11,337 nucleotides of DNA from NCBI GenBank assembly GCA_022825185.1, contig JAJDYK010000104.1, forward strand, positions 1 through 11,337. Direction: 5' to 3'. The notes under the pieces were generated by a model. That model was given only the letters and a program-made list of their open reading frames with translations, did not search any database and was not told where the DNA came from. This DNA comes from Candidatus Latescibacterota bacterium. GTDB taxonomy: Bacteria; Latescibacterota; UBA2968; UBA8231. This document shows, one piece after another, positions 1 through 7,218 of the stretch. The position numbers were made by a program, and so were the translations under genes. The first letter of the stretch is position 1. Each line of letters begins with the position of its first letter.

Positions 1-1
1 T

Positions 2-1063
2 GCGCTGCGCCAAGCGCGCGCAAACGACCAGTACATCGACGAGCTATTCGGCCCGCAAGACGGCTATTTCAAACACGCCCTCGTCAGCCAAGCCTATCGT
101 CTCGACGCAGTCCTCGCCGTCGGCGATTGGGTGGAGGAGGAACTGCGCTTTCTCGGGCCGGAATTCGCCGCTTGTCCCATTGACCTCGTCTATAACGGAG
201 TGCCAGCAGCCGAGTTGTCCGCAGCCGAACGCGAGGCAGCGCGAAAAAAAGTCCAAGCCAGCGGATCCTCGCTCTTAGGTTGGACCCCGGACCTGATCTT
301 CACCCACGTCGCCCGCCTAGTCGAGAGCAAGGGCTTGTGGCGCGATTTGCTGGTGCTCGAACACCTCGATCACCACCTGTGGGAGCGAGGACAACGGGCC
401 CTGTTTATCGCGTTGGCGACCGAGACCGGCCGCCGCGATCCCGAGGACGTCCAGCGCATGGCCGCGTACGGTTGGCCGCTGGTTCACCGCGAAGGGGGGA
501 GCGACCTCAGCAGCGGCGAGCTAAAATTCGACCTTTTAGTCCGCGCCTTTAATGCGCGCACGCGCGCCGTCAAAGCGCTTTTCGTCAACCAATTCGGGTG
601 GGACCAGCAAAGCTGCGCGTTCCTGCCAGCCAACGCGGAGTTCGCCGACTTGCGCCGAGGCAGCGACGCGGAATTCGGGCAATCGATTTACGAGCCTTTC
701 GGCATCTCCCAAGTCGAGTGCTTGAGCGCTGGCACCATCAGCGTGGTCAGCGATGTGTGCGGCTGCCGCGGCTTTGTGCGACAAGCGGCCGGTGAATCGG
801 GATTGGACGGCTTTATCGAGGGAGCTTATACCCAACTCGCCGAGGCCGACCGCGCCGACCAGCCGATTGGTGCGCGCGAACGCACACAGGCCGAAGCATT
901 GCAAAGTCAGGTAGTGGCCAGCGCCTTGGCCGACCAGTTATCCACAGGCGCGACCGGCCGCAAAAAGCTGCTTGCCGAAGGCTATGCCGCGGCCCAGCAG
1001 ATGAGTTGGGAGCGCGTGGCCGAGGATATGCTGTTGCCCGTTTTGCGGCGATTGGAGCAGTAA
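2..1063 (+). CDS. Glycosyltransferase, GT4/GT5-like (5' end missing)
   Basis: The frame is open from the first bases, so the start lies upstream; 353 residues are visible before the TAA. A GTG at 131 is internal, because the codons before it read as good protein (YFKHALVSQAYRLDAVLAVG, then DWVEEEL). The product is probably a retaining GT-B glycosyltransferase that moves a sugar from a nucleotide-sugar donor. Visible signs are VYNGV near residue 65, a strand ending in HVARLVESKG (start of the C-terminal Rossmann half, where GT4 enzymes have GRL..KG), and the E-x7-E type motif EPFGISQVE (residues 231-239) followed by AGTISVVSD. The motif resembles both GT4 enzymes and starch/glycogen synthases (GT5). 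The acceptor cannot be read. The next gene starts one base after the stop, so the two are probably co-transcribed. Family call fairly sure, substrate unknown. Confidence 0.8.
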   Translation, partial: ALRQARANDQYIDELFGPQDGYFKHALVSQAYRLDAVLAVGDWVEEELRFLGPEFAACPIDLVYNGVPAAELSAAEREAARKKVQASGSSLLGWTPDLIFTHVARLVESKGLWRDLLVLEHLDHHLWERGQRALFIALATETGRRDPEDVQRMAAYGWPLVHREGGSDLSSGELKFDLLVRAFNARTRAVKALFVNQFGWDQQSCAFLPANAEFADLRRGSDAEFGQSIYEPFGISQVECLSAGTISVVSDVCGCRGFVRQAAGESGLDGFIEGAYTQLAEADRADQPIGARERTQAEALQSQVVASALADQLSTGATGRKKLLAEGYAAAQQMSWERVAEDMLLPVLRRLEQ

Positions 1064-1064
1064 C

Positions 1065-2129
1065 ATGGTTGGGTTGGTGATTGCACTCGCACTCTTGCTT
1101 GGCGGCTGCGTGCCCTTTATCGGCGGGCCGGACCAAAGGCGTCAACTAGCAGGTGCGGCCCAAGACCTCGTGAAAATCGTCGAAGCCCAAGAGGGCGAGG
1201 TTGACTGGCTGGGCTTGCGCGACCCCGCTGGCGTGCAGACCGAAGAAACCAAGGTGCTCGACGATTACTTGCTATCCGCGCTGATGAAGGCCGAGGTCGC
1301 GGTGGGGCTAGTCGATACAACCGGGAAGCGGTGGCGCGACGAGGAATTAGTGGGTCTAAAGCAAGGAGGGCACGCCGCGCTCGCGTTGGGCGGGCGGCTC
1401 GAAGCAGACGCCCCGTGGATGTACGTGCGGATGTTTTTAGTCGAGCGAGAAAGCGGCGAGCTAATGGCAGTTCGCACCACCCGCATCTTGGAGCGGGACG
1501 TGCTCCATGAACTCGCCTCGCGCGAGCTTGGAATCGACGCGAGTCATGGGCCGATTGAAGTGGATTTGCACCTGATTGCCAAACGCGAAGAAGGAGGCGT
1601 CGCCCAACTAATAGAACTAACAGAGGGCGTACAATTGCAACAAGGCGACCAACTACAACTGCGCTTCAAGCTAAGCCGCGACGCCGAAGTCCACGCCTTT
1701 CTGTGTAGGTCTGACGGCGCGTTAGAGACCGTGTTTGACGAACAATTCGTCTATTCGGACATCGTCCAATACGCCCCCGGTGAGAACGATTGGATTACCT
1801 TCAACGAACTCGATCAAGTCTATACCCTGTACTTCCTCGCCGGCCCGCAGCTACTGGCCGAAAACGCCGGGCCGTTCTACGAGCAGTTCGCCATACTTGT
1901 CCGCGATGGCCAGATAAACCGCTTCGCCGGGCTGGAAATGCTCGATCAGACACTGATCGAATTTCTCCAGCGCCCCGAACCCAGCGCAGTTTTGCGCGGC
2001 GACGAAGACATTTCCCTCGGCCAGCCAGAGACCATTGTGTACGACGACGGCAACACCCTGTCGAGCCAAGCGGAAATCCTCACCGGCTCCCCCTTACTAG
2101 TGCGCGCCCTGAGTTTTTCCGTGCAGTAG
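1065..2129 (+). CDS. Lipoprotein with FlgO/CsgG-like and DUF4384-like regions
   Basis: A protein of 354 residues. The first 15 residues form a short hydrophobic signal ending in the lipobox LGGC, with the lipidated Cys at 15. The signal lacks the usual N-terminal Lys/Arg, but GGAG at 1054-1057, 7 nt before the ATG, supports this start. Residues about 30-145 look like a FlgO/CsgG-type periplasmic domain (LDDYLLSALMK, then ALALGGRL and MYVRMFLVE strands ending in VRTTRI). Residues about 185-300 resemble DUF4384: GDQLQLRFKLSRDAEVHAF, a DG turn, APGEN, then YTLYFLAG. Such proteins are envelope lipoproteins of poorly known function; FlgO-like members are linked to outer-membrane structures. It follows the glycosyltransferase by 1 nt, which hints at a shared role in surface glycan or envelope biology (inference). 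The domain calls rest on pattern recognition only. Confidence 0.75.
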   Translation: MVGLVIALALLLGGCVPFIGGPDQRRQLAGAAQDLVKIVEAQEGEVDWLGLRDPAGVQTEETKVLDDYLLSALMKAEVAVGLVDTTGKRWRDEELVGLKQGGHAALALGGRLEADAPWMYVRMFLVERESGELMAVRTTRILERDVLHELASRELGIDASHGPIEVDLHLIAKREEGGVAQLIELTEGVQLQQGDQLQLRFKLSRDAEVHAFLCRSDGALETVFDEQFVYSDIVQYAPGENDWITFNELDQVYTLYFLAGPQLLAENAGPFYEQFAILVRDGQINRFAGLEMLDQTLIEFLQRPEPSAVLRGDEDISLGQPETIVYDDGNTLSSQAEILTGSPLLVRALSFSVQ

Positions 2130-2177
2130 GGCGACCGGCCAGTCGCCTTCTGGATTCGAGATATTCAACCGCCCCTA
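2127..2177. repeat. Imperfect inverted repeat at convergent gene ends; possible bidirectional terminator
   Basis: The left end reads TAGGGCG (2127-2133). The right end reads CGCCCCTA (2170-2177), the reverse complement of TAGGGGCG, so the ends are inverted copies differing by one G. Just inside the left end is a strong hairpin: GGCGAC (2130-2135), loop CGGCCA, GTCGCC (2142-2147), extendable by a G-T and an A-T pair to 2128/2149. There is no long T run, so terminator function is only plausible. The TAG stop of the lipoprotein gene is the first three bases, and the TAG stop of the aminotransferase gene is the last three read on the other strand. It resembles the small palindromic intergenic repeats of many environmental genomes; whether it recurs elsewhere cannot be seen here. 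Confidence 0.45.
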
Positions 2178-3359
2178 CAAAACCGCGGCCACCGAGGAGC
2201 AGAAGTAATCGAGGTTGTCCTCGGTCAGGCCAGCGACGTTGATGCGCCCTCCCGCGACGATGTAGATCGCGTACTGTTCCCGCAGCACCTCGACCTGCTC
2301 GGCATTCAAGCCCGAAAAAGAGAACATCCCCCGCTGCCGCTCGATAAACGAAAAATCGCGCTCCACGCCCTGCTGACTGAGCCGCGCGACGAGCCGTTGG
2401 CGCACGCGATTAATCCGCTCGCGCATCTGGGCCAATTCGCCTTCCCATTGGCGGCGCAGCACCGCGTCGCCGAGAATTTCGCAGACCATGGCCGCGCCGT
2501 GGGCCGGGGGATTGGAGTAACTGGTCCGGGCAGCGATTTTGAGGTGGCTCAAGGCCCTTTCCGCAGCGTCCGCGTCCGCGCCGATCAAAGTCAGGGCACC
2601 GACGCGCTCGTTGTATAGACCGAAGTTCTTGGAAAAGGAACTGGCCACTAACAGTTCGCAGCCCGTGTCGCAGATCGTCCGCAGGCCCGTCGCATCCTCT
2701 TGTAACCCATCGCCAAACCCCTGATAGGCAAAATCGACTAAGGGCAACAGGCCGCGCTCGGCGACGACCTCAGCAATCTGCCGCCAAGTGTCCGGGGTGG
2801 GGTCGCAGCCGGTGGGATTGTGGCAACAGCCGTGCAGCAGCACCACGTGGCCGGAGGGAATTTGCCCAAGCGCGGCGAGCAAGGCGTCGGCGTCGATGCT
2901 ATTGGTACTGCCGTCGAAATAGGGATAGGTCTCGACCTGTAGGCCAGCCGAGGCAAAAATCTTGGGGTGATTGGCCCAAGTCGGCTCGCTTATCCATATA
3001 GGCCGGTCGTCTAGGTTCTGGACGAGAAAATCGCCAGCTAGGCGTAAGGCTCCCGTGCCGCCGGGGCTTTGCACGGTAACGGCGCGCTCGGCCGCCTCGT
3101 GCCCAACGCCTAAAATCAGTTCCCGCACGGCAGCGCCGTATTCCGCACTGCCCTCAATGCTCAAATAGCTCTTGGTCTTTTCCGCAGCCAAGACACGTTC
3201 TTGCGCCGTTTGCACCGAAGCCAAAACCGGCGTCTGACCGCTCGCATCCTGATAGACGCCAACGCTGAGGTTGATTTTGTTTGGATTCGCGTTGCTCTTG
3301 AACGCCGCGCTCAGCCCCATAATGGGGTCGGCCGGCGCCATTTCTAACTGCTGAAACAT
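2175..3359 (-). CDS. aspC: Aspartate/aromatic aminotransferase (class I, PLP-dependent)
   Basis: A protein of 394 residues, the usual length for the AspC/TyrB subfamily. It moves the amino group between aspartate (or an aromatic amino acid) and 2-oxoglutarate using pyridoxal phosphate in the cytosol. Motifs match E. coli AspC closely: NLSVGVYQD near 30, EPTWANH with Trp128, HGCCHNPTG (Asn181), VDFAYQGFG (Asp209, which pairs with the PLP nitrogen), SSFSKNFGLYNERVG with the PLP lysine at 244 and Arg252, ARTSYSNPPAHG with Arg278 (the side-chain carboxylate arginine in aspartate enzymes), and GRINVAGL with the substrate arginine 372. Having Arg278 fits an aspartate-accepting enzyme, but aspC and tyrB cannot be told apart safely. 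AAGGA at 3366-3370, 6 nt before the ATG, supports the start. It is the last gene of the operon, 41 nt after folA. Confidence 0.95.
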   Translation of the reverse strand: MFQQLEMAPADPIMGLSAAFKSNANPNKINLSVGVYQDASGQTPVLASVQTAQERVLAAEKTKSYLSIEGSAEYGAAVRELILGVGHEAAERAVTVQSPGGTGALRLAGDFLVQNLDDRPIWISEPTWANHPKIFASAGLQVETYPYFDGSTNSIDADALLAALGQIPSGHVVLLHGCCHNPTGCDPTPDTWRQIAEVVAERGLLPLVDFAYQGFGDGLQEDATGLRTICDTGCELLVASSFSKNFGLYNERVGALTLIGADADAAERALSHLKIAARTSYSNPPAHGAAMVCEILGDAVLRRQWEGELAQMRERINRVRQRLVARLSQQGVERDFSFIERQRGMFSFSGLNAEQVEVLREQYAIYIVAGGRINVAGLTEDNLDYFCSSVAAVL

Positions 3360-3400
3360 ACGTCTTCCTTCTCTTAGAGGTTTTGAGTAAAAATCCCAAC

Positions 3401-3877
3401 TCAGCGGCGGCGATACGTCGCAAAAATCAGCTCACCTTCACTGCGCTGGTTCGCTAGCTTCCATTCGCCTTCATCCCACGCCGGAAAGTACGCATCGCCC
3501 TCAACTTCGATGGGTAGGTGCGTCAGGATCATTTCGTCGGCCAAGGGCAGGGCCTGCTCATAGACTTGGGCACCCCCCAGCACGAAGAGTTTTTCGCTGC
3601 CGTGGGCGCGGGCGCGCTGCAAAACCTCGGCCAAACTCGCGCAGATCACCACGCCCTCGGCGACCGCGTAGTCCGGATTGCGGGTGAGGACGAAGTTGAG
3701 GCGCTGGGGCAAGGGACGAACCTGAAAAGTCTCGTAGGTTTTGCGGCCAGCCAGGACCGCGTGGCCCCGCGTGACGCGGCGGAAGTGCTTCATGTCGGCC
3801 GGATAGTGCCACGGGATGGCATTGTCGCGGCCAATGACCCTGTTCTCGCTCAGGGCGGCGATGATGATGGTTTTCAT
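3401..3877 (-). CDS. folA: Dihydrofolate reductase
   Basis: A protein of 158 residues, typical of chromosomal FolA (about 160). It reduces dihydrofolate to tetrahydrofolate with NADPH. Visible motifs are VIGRDNAIPWHYPADMKHF (residues 14-32, with substrate-binding Trp23 and the acidic catalytic Asp28), GRKTYE (44-49) in the NADPH-binding turn, GGAQVYEQAL (101-110, the second NADPH loop) and EVEGDAYFP near 124-132. The usual MGRKT reads AGRKT here (Ala43), a mild departure. The ATG overlaps the mlaF stop as ATGA, so translation is probably coupled; no Shine-Dalgarno sequence is visible before it. The neighbour is a lipid transporter, not the thymidylate synthase (thyA) often found beside folA. 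The identity is secure. Confidence 0.96.
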   Translation of the reverse strand: MKTIIIAALSENRVIGRDNAIPWHYPADMKHFRRVTRGHAVLAGRKTYETFQVRPLPQRLNFVLTRNPDYAVAEGVVICASLAEVLQRARAHGSEKLFVLGGAQVYEQALPLADEMILTHLPIEVEGDAYFPAWDEGEWKLANQRSEGELIFATYRRR

Positions 3878-4620
3878 GCGGACGAATCGGACGGGTGAAA
3901 GAAAGAGCGGACGACCGGGTGCTCCGAATGCTTAGCTTCGGCGACCGTGCCGGTAAATGTCACTTGACCTTGGTCCAGCATGATGAGGCGTCCGTCGAGC
4001 CGCTCAATGCTGAGAAGCTCGTGGGTGATAATGGCGATGGTAATACCCAACTCGCGATTGAGCATGAGGAGCAGCGCGTCAATTTCAGCGGCAGTGACTG
4101 GATCGAGACCCGCGCCCGGCTCGTCGCAAAAGAGAATCTCCGGGTCCATGACCATGGCCCGCGCCAGAGCGGCGCGCTTGCGCATCCCGCCCGACAGCTC
4201 GCCGGGGAAGCGGTCGTAGGCGTGCCCTAAGCCCACCGAAGCGAGGCGAGTGCGCGCAATTTCTCCGATCAAGGATCGCTCTAAATCCGTGTGCATTTCC
4301 AAGGGCAGGGCGACGTTTTGCTCAACCGTCAACGAGTTGATCAGCGCGCCGTATTGGAACATCACGCCCAGCCGCTTGCGCAGAGCCGCCAACTCCTCCT
4401 CGCCGAGAGCGGTCGCGTCTTGGCCGAGGATTTCAACGCGGCCCGAGGCAGGTTGCACCAAGCCGATGATCGCCTTGAGCAACGTGCTCTTGCCACAGCC
4501 GCTGCCGCCGAGCACGACGGCGATTTCCCCCCCTTCTACGTGCGCGTCAATCCCGCGCAGAACAGCCGTTTCGCCATAGGACACGCAGAGATTTTGGATG
4601 TCGATAACGCGAGTTACCAT
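3874..4620 (-). CDS. mlaF: MlaF: ATPase of the phospholipid ABC transporter
   Basis: A protein of 248 residues, normal for MlaF. It powers phospholipid movement between the inner membrane and the MCE protein by ATP hydrolysis on the cytosolic face of MlaE. Motifs in order are Walker A GGSGCGKST (38-46), Q-loop MFQYGALINSLTV with Gln89, ABC signature LSGGMRKRAALARA (142-155), Walker B ILFCDEP (162-168, catalytic Glu167), the D-loop GLDP (171-174) and switch His200. The GALINSLTV stretch after the Q-loop and LSGGMRKR are characteristic of the MlaF/Ttg2A group. The ATG at 4620 gives a 7-nt overlap with mlaE (TGGTAA running through the start). The open frame runs on upstream to 4953, but that extension lies inside mlaE in another frame and carries no ABC sequence, so it is not used. 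Confidence 0.95.
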   Translation of the reverse strand: MVTRVIDIQNLCVSYGETAVLRGIDAHVEGGEIAVVLGGSGCGKSTLLKAIIGLVQPASGRVEILGQDATALGEEELAALRKRLGVMFQYGALINSLTVEQNVALPLEMHTDLERSLIGEIARTRLASVGLGHAYDRFPGELSGGMRKRAALARAMVMDPEILFCDEPGAGLDPVTAAEIDALLLMLNRELGITIAIITHELLSIERLDGRLIMLDQGQVTFTGTVAEAKHSEHPVVRSFFHPSDSSA

Positions 4621-5708
4621 TTGAGATAAAAGATAATGCCCCAGAAGGCGTCGAGGACGATGATGCCAAACAGCGACGACACGACCGCCGAAGTAGTAGC
4701 CCGCCCGACGCCCTCGGCCCCGCCGCTGAAATTGAGGCCGTGATGCACCGAGATGATCGTGATAAGCCAGGCAAAAGACGCGCTTTTGACCAGCCCAGTG
4801 ATTAAATCCTTGAGGAAAAGCGACGATGCGACTTGGTTGAGAAACACCGTAGCCGGAATGTCCAGCGACACCAAGCCGATGAAGGTACCGCCGAGGATGC
4901 CCACGAAATTGGCCATGACCGTCAAAAGCGGCATGCAGACGACCATGGCCCACAGCTTGGGCACCACCACAAAACGCAGCGGGTCAATCCCCATAGTCTG
5001 CAGGGCGTCCAATTCCTCGGTGAACTTCATGGTGGCGATCTCCGCGGCAATAGCCGACCCGGAGCGGCCAGACACCATGATCGCGGTCATAAGCGGTCCC
5101 AACTCGCGCGTCAGGCCAATGCCCAGCAGATTGGCGACGAAAATATCGGCCCCGAACTGACGAAGCTGGGCCGCGGACTGGAGGGCCGAAACTGCGCCGA
5201 CGAGAAAGAGAATCAGCCCGACGATCTGCAACGCTTGCGCACCAATCGCGTACGCTTGTTCGCCAAAGCTGCCCCGGCGAATCTGCTCGCGGCGGAACAA
5301 GGAGCTAACCGAAAAAACGCTCAGGTCGGCCATCAGGTAGAGAAAACCGGCAGCGCGGACGCCCCAAGCGCGGACCCACGCGCCGAGGCGTTCAAGAGCG
5401 ATGCGAGACGATGCAGGCGGCGCAGGCGGTGGCGCGGGCGTGGCAAAGTCGAAAAAAGGCTGCAAGTGAGTGGGCAGCCCATCGAGGCGGAGTTCCTTGT
5501 CCACGGAGAGGGCAAGAGCAGGCAAGCCGCGCAGGAAGACGGCTCCCGCGGTGTCGAGGTGTTCGACTTGGCGCAAGTCGGCGCGGAGCGCGGAGCGCGG
5601 GTGTTCGGCGATGAGATTGCGCGCTTGGGGGGCGAGCGCGCCGATGGTGTGCACCGAAAGCATGCCCCCGAGCGCGATCCCCAAGTCGTCGCTCTGCACC
5701 CAAGTCAT
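4614..5708 (-). CDS. mlaE: STAS-MlaE fusion: permease of the phospholipid ABC transporter
   Basis: A protein of 364 residues, about 100 longer than E. coli MlaE. Residues 1-90 form a STAS domain (LRADLRQVEHLDTAGAVFL, 41-59), the equivalent of separate MlaB, which controls MlaFE activity in E. coli. A proline-rich linker (PAPPPAPPA, 91-99) leads to the permease. The permease has an amphipathic lead-in (about 103-145), hydrophobic segments near 155-178, 245-282, 305-322 and 340-362, and the family signature SGRSGSAIAAEIATMKFTEE (213-232) followed by LDALQTMGIDPLRFVVVPK. The start overlaps the preceding barrel gene by 4 nt (ATGA), with no visible ribosome-binding site, so expression probably depends on translation of the barrel gene. 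STAS-MlaE fusions are known in several phyla. Confidence 0.94.
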   Translation of the reverse strand: MTWVQSDDLGIALGGMLSVHTIGALAPQARNLIAEHPRSALRADLRQVEHLDTAGAVFLRGLPALALSVDKELRLDGLPTHLQPFFDFATPAPPPAPPASSRIALERLGAWVRAWGVRAAGFLYLMADLSVFSVSSLFRREQIRRGSFGEQAYAIGAQALQIVGLILFLVGAVSALQSAAQLRQFGADIFVANLLGIGLTRELGPLMTAIMVSGRSGSAIAAEIATMKFTEELDALQTMGIDPLRFVVVPKLWAMVVCMPLLTVMANFVGILGGTFIGLVSLDIPATVFLNQVASSLFLKDLITGLVKSASFAWLITIISVHHGLNFSGGAEGVGRATTSAVVSSLFGIIVLDAFWGIIFYLKW

Positions 5709-7210
5709 AGCAAATAGTTCAGACGCAGCAGAACCTGTTGCCTAGATTGCAGCCGCTGGACCGGCGGCTTGCGCTCGAAGTCGAAGACGACGACCACGTT
5801 GACGAAGCGACTAAGCGGCAAGCGCAAGCGGTTTTCCCAAGTGAATTCCCAAGTGTCGGTGTCCGTCTCCGGGATGAGGATATCAAACTCCGAATCCAAG
5901 CTGGGGAAGCGCGAGAACCGCGACTGGAGAAGCAGCACGGCCTCCAAGCCGGTGGAGGTCTGGTCCTCCAACTTGTCGGCGATGGTGCCGGAAGGGTCTA
6001 GGTCATAGGTGTCGGTAAAATAGCTTTGCCGTGCCCCAAAACCAACGCGCATGTCGAAGTTCAGGGGAAAGCTACTAATGACCTGTGAATTGATGCCGAT
6101 TCCCTGGCGCAGTTCGAGAGGGCTGAAGGGCGGAGAGAGAGTAAATTCGCTAATGCTCGTCATGTGATCGACCTGGTCGCCATCTCGGATCAGCAGATCC
6201 TGCGGCGGGTCGAAGTGCTCCTCTTCAGCGAATAGCCTAGTGTTGAATACCCCGCGCAAATAGGGGCCGATCCGCTTGGAAAGCCGGTAGATATACGTAG
6301 CGCGGACCTCAAACTCATCGACGGACTTGCGGAAGTCGTCGCCCTCCACGCGGGTGAAGCCCTCTTCAAAGTCCAGCCGCAGATTGGCGTAGTGGCGGTC
6401 CGTGTTATAGACGCTGCTGCCGATGATCTCAGCGGAAAGCGAAAGGACCGAGCGATCCGCGCCGGTGGTGTTCTGCGAGGTGGACAGCCGGGGCGAGCCG
6501 CTTAGCTGGAAGGAGGTTTTCCAGCGCGAGTCCGCTACTTGGGCGAGGAGGCCATATTGAGCCGGGGGGTAGAAGCCGATGAAGGTATTGTCGCTAGTGT
6601 CCACTACTAGGTTGCGCTGGACCAATTCACCCGGCTCTAAGCGGACGCTGAACTTGCGGGTAGTTGATACGTTGTCGCCGACTCGTACTACTGAGTAAAC
6701 ACCCGGAGGCAGAAGCCAAGTTTTGACCGCCTCGCCGCGTTCTTCCTCGACACCGAAACCGAGGCCGTAGTTTTCCTGTGAGGACTCCCGGTACAGTTCA
6801 TAGGATTCGTTGATCGATGCGCGGTTCTCAGACATGACGTTGATGACTAGTCCAGCCCAGAAGGGCTTTACCAGAGTCGTCATGCCCTCTTGGACTGGCA
6901 CGGTGCGGAGCATCATCTGGAGGTCCGTGCCCGAGCCGACCAGTAATTTGTAGCTGCCGGGCGAGAGCAACACGCCAGTGCCGGGGGAGGCTTCGCGAAT
7001 GGGTTTGCTGCCCTGTAAGACGAGAAAGCTCGGTTCGTTGAGGGAGCCGGTCATCGTCGGCACGAACAGGAAGCCCTTGCCCTTGGGAATTAGCGTTGGA
7101 TCCTGTTCAAGCTGGCCGCGCCCGGGTGGGGCGATCCAAGTGTAGCTATCGCCTCGGACTGGACCGACGAACAACGGCAGGGCGATTAGGATGTAGAGCA
7201 GCTTGCACAT
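5705..7210 (-). CDS. Predicted outer-membrane beta-barrel protein of the Mla operon
   Basis: A protein of 501 residues with no confident named family. A signal peptide is visible (MCKLLYILIALPLFVGPVRG, cut probably after Gly20); Cys2 is not a lipobox. Residues about 40-205 form a soluble domain with two similar units: LLSPGSYKLLVGSG (81-94) and LLPPGVYSVVRVGD (166-179), each followed by a strand and a loop (VPVQEGMTTLV, VRLEPGELVQRNLV), recalling PEGA or carboxypeptidase-regulatory folds. From about 225 to the end there are alternating polar/apolar strands with aromatic ends (YANLRLDFEEGFTRV, FEVRATYIYRLSK, YLRGVFNTRLF, NFDMRVGFGARQSYF) and a final strand VLLRLNYLL, as in barrels; the middle recalls DUF3078. 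AGGA 6 nt before the ATG at 7210 supports the start; a longer open frame to 7537 only shadows the lipoprotein gene. It sits between the auxiliary lipoprotein and mlaE, so it is a candidate outer-membrane end of the transporter (inference). Confidence 0.8.
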   Translation of the reverse strand: MCKLLYILIALPLFVGPVRGDSYTWIAPPGRGQLEQDPTLIPKGKGFLFVPTMTGSLNEPSFLVLQGSKPIREASPGTGVLLSPGSYKLLVGSGTDLQMMLRTVPVQEGMTTLVKPFWAGLVINVMSENRASINESYELYRESSQENYGLGFGVEEERGEAVKTWLLPPGVYSVVRVGDNVSTTRKFSVRLEPGELVQRNLVVDTSDNTFIGFYPPAQYGLLAQVADSRWKTSFQLSGSPRLSTSQNTTGADRSVLSLSAEIIGSSVYNTDRHYANLRLDFEEGFTRVEGDDFRKSVDEFEVRATYIYRLSKRIGPYLRGVFNTRLFAEEEHFDPPQDLLIRDGDQVDHMTSISEFTLSPPFSPLELRQGIGINSQVISSFPLNFDMRVGFGARQSYFTDTYDLDPSGTIADKLEDQTSTGLEAVLLLQSRFSRFPSLDSEFDILIPETDTDTWEFTWENRLRLPLSRFVNVVVVFDFERKPPVQRLQSRQQVLLRLNYLL

Positions 7211-7218
7211 GCCAAGTC

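Noticed and set aside
1790..2242. A 150-codon + strand open frame crossing the convergent junction.
   Set aside because: It is an Arg/Pro/Ser-rich shadow of the lipoprotein gene and runs into the antisense of the aminotransferase gene.
4625..4636. GATAAAAGATAA occurs here and again at 9947-9958, in both cases near a gene start.
   Set aside because: A 12-base match between two places in 11 kb is expected by chance, and this copy encodes the end of MlaE.
4621..4953. The MlaF open frame extends 111 codons upstream.
   Set aside because: It overlaps the conserved MlaE coding sequence, and the normal MlaF N-terminus begins at 4620.
4833..5717. A 294-codon open frame on the + strand opposite mlaE.
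   Set aside because: Its product is rich in Arg, Gly and His without motifs, as expected from the antisense of a GC-rich gene, while MlaE is strongly conserved on the other strand.
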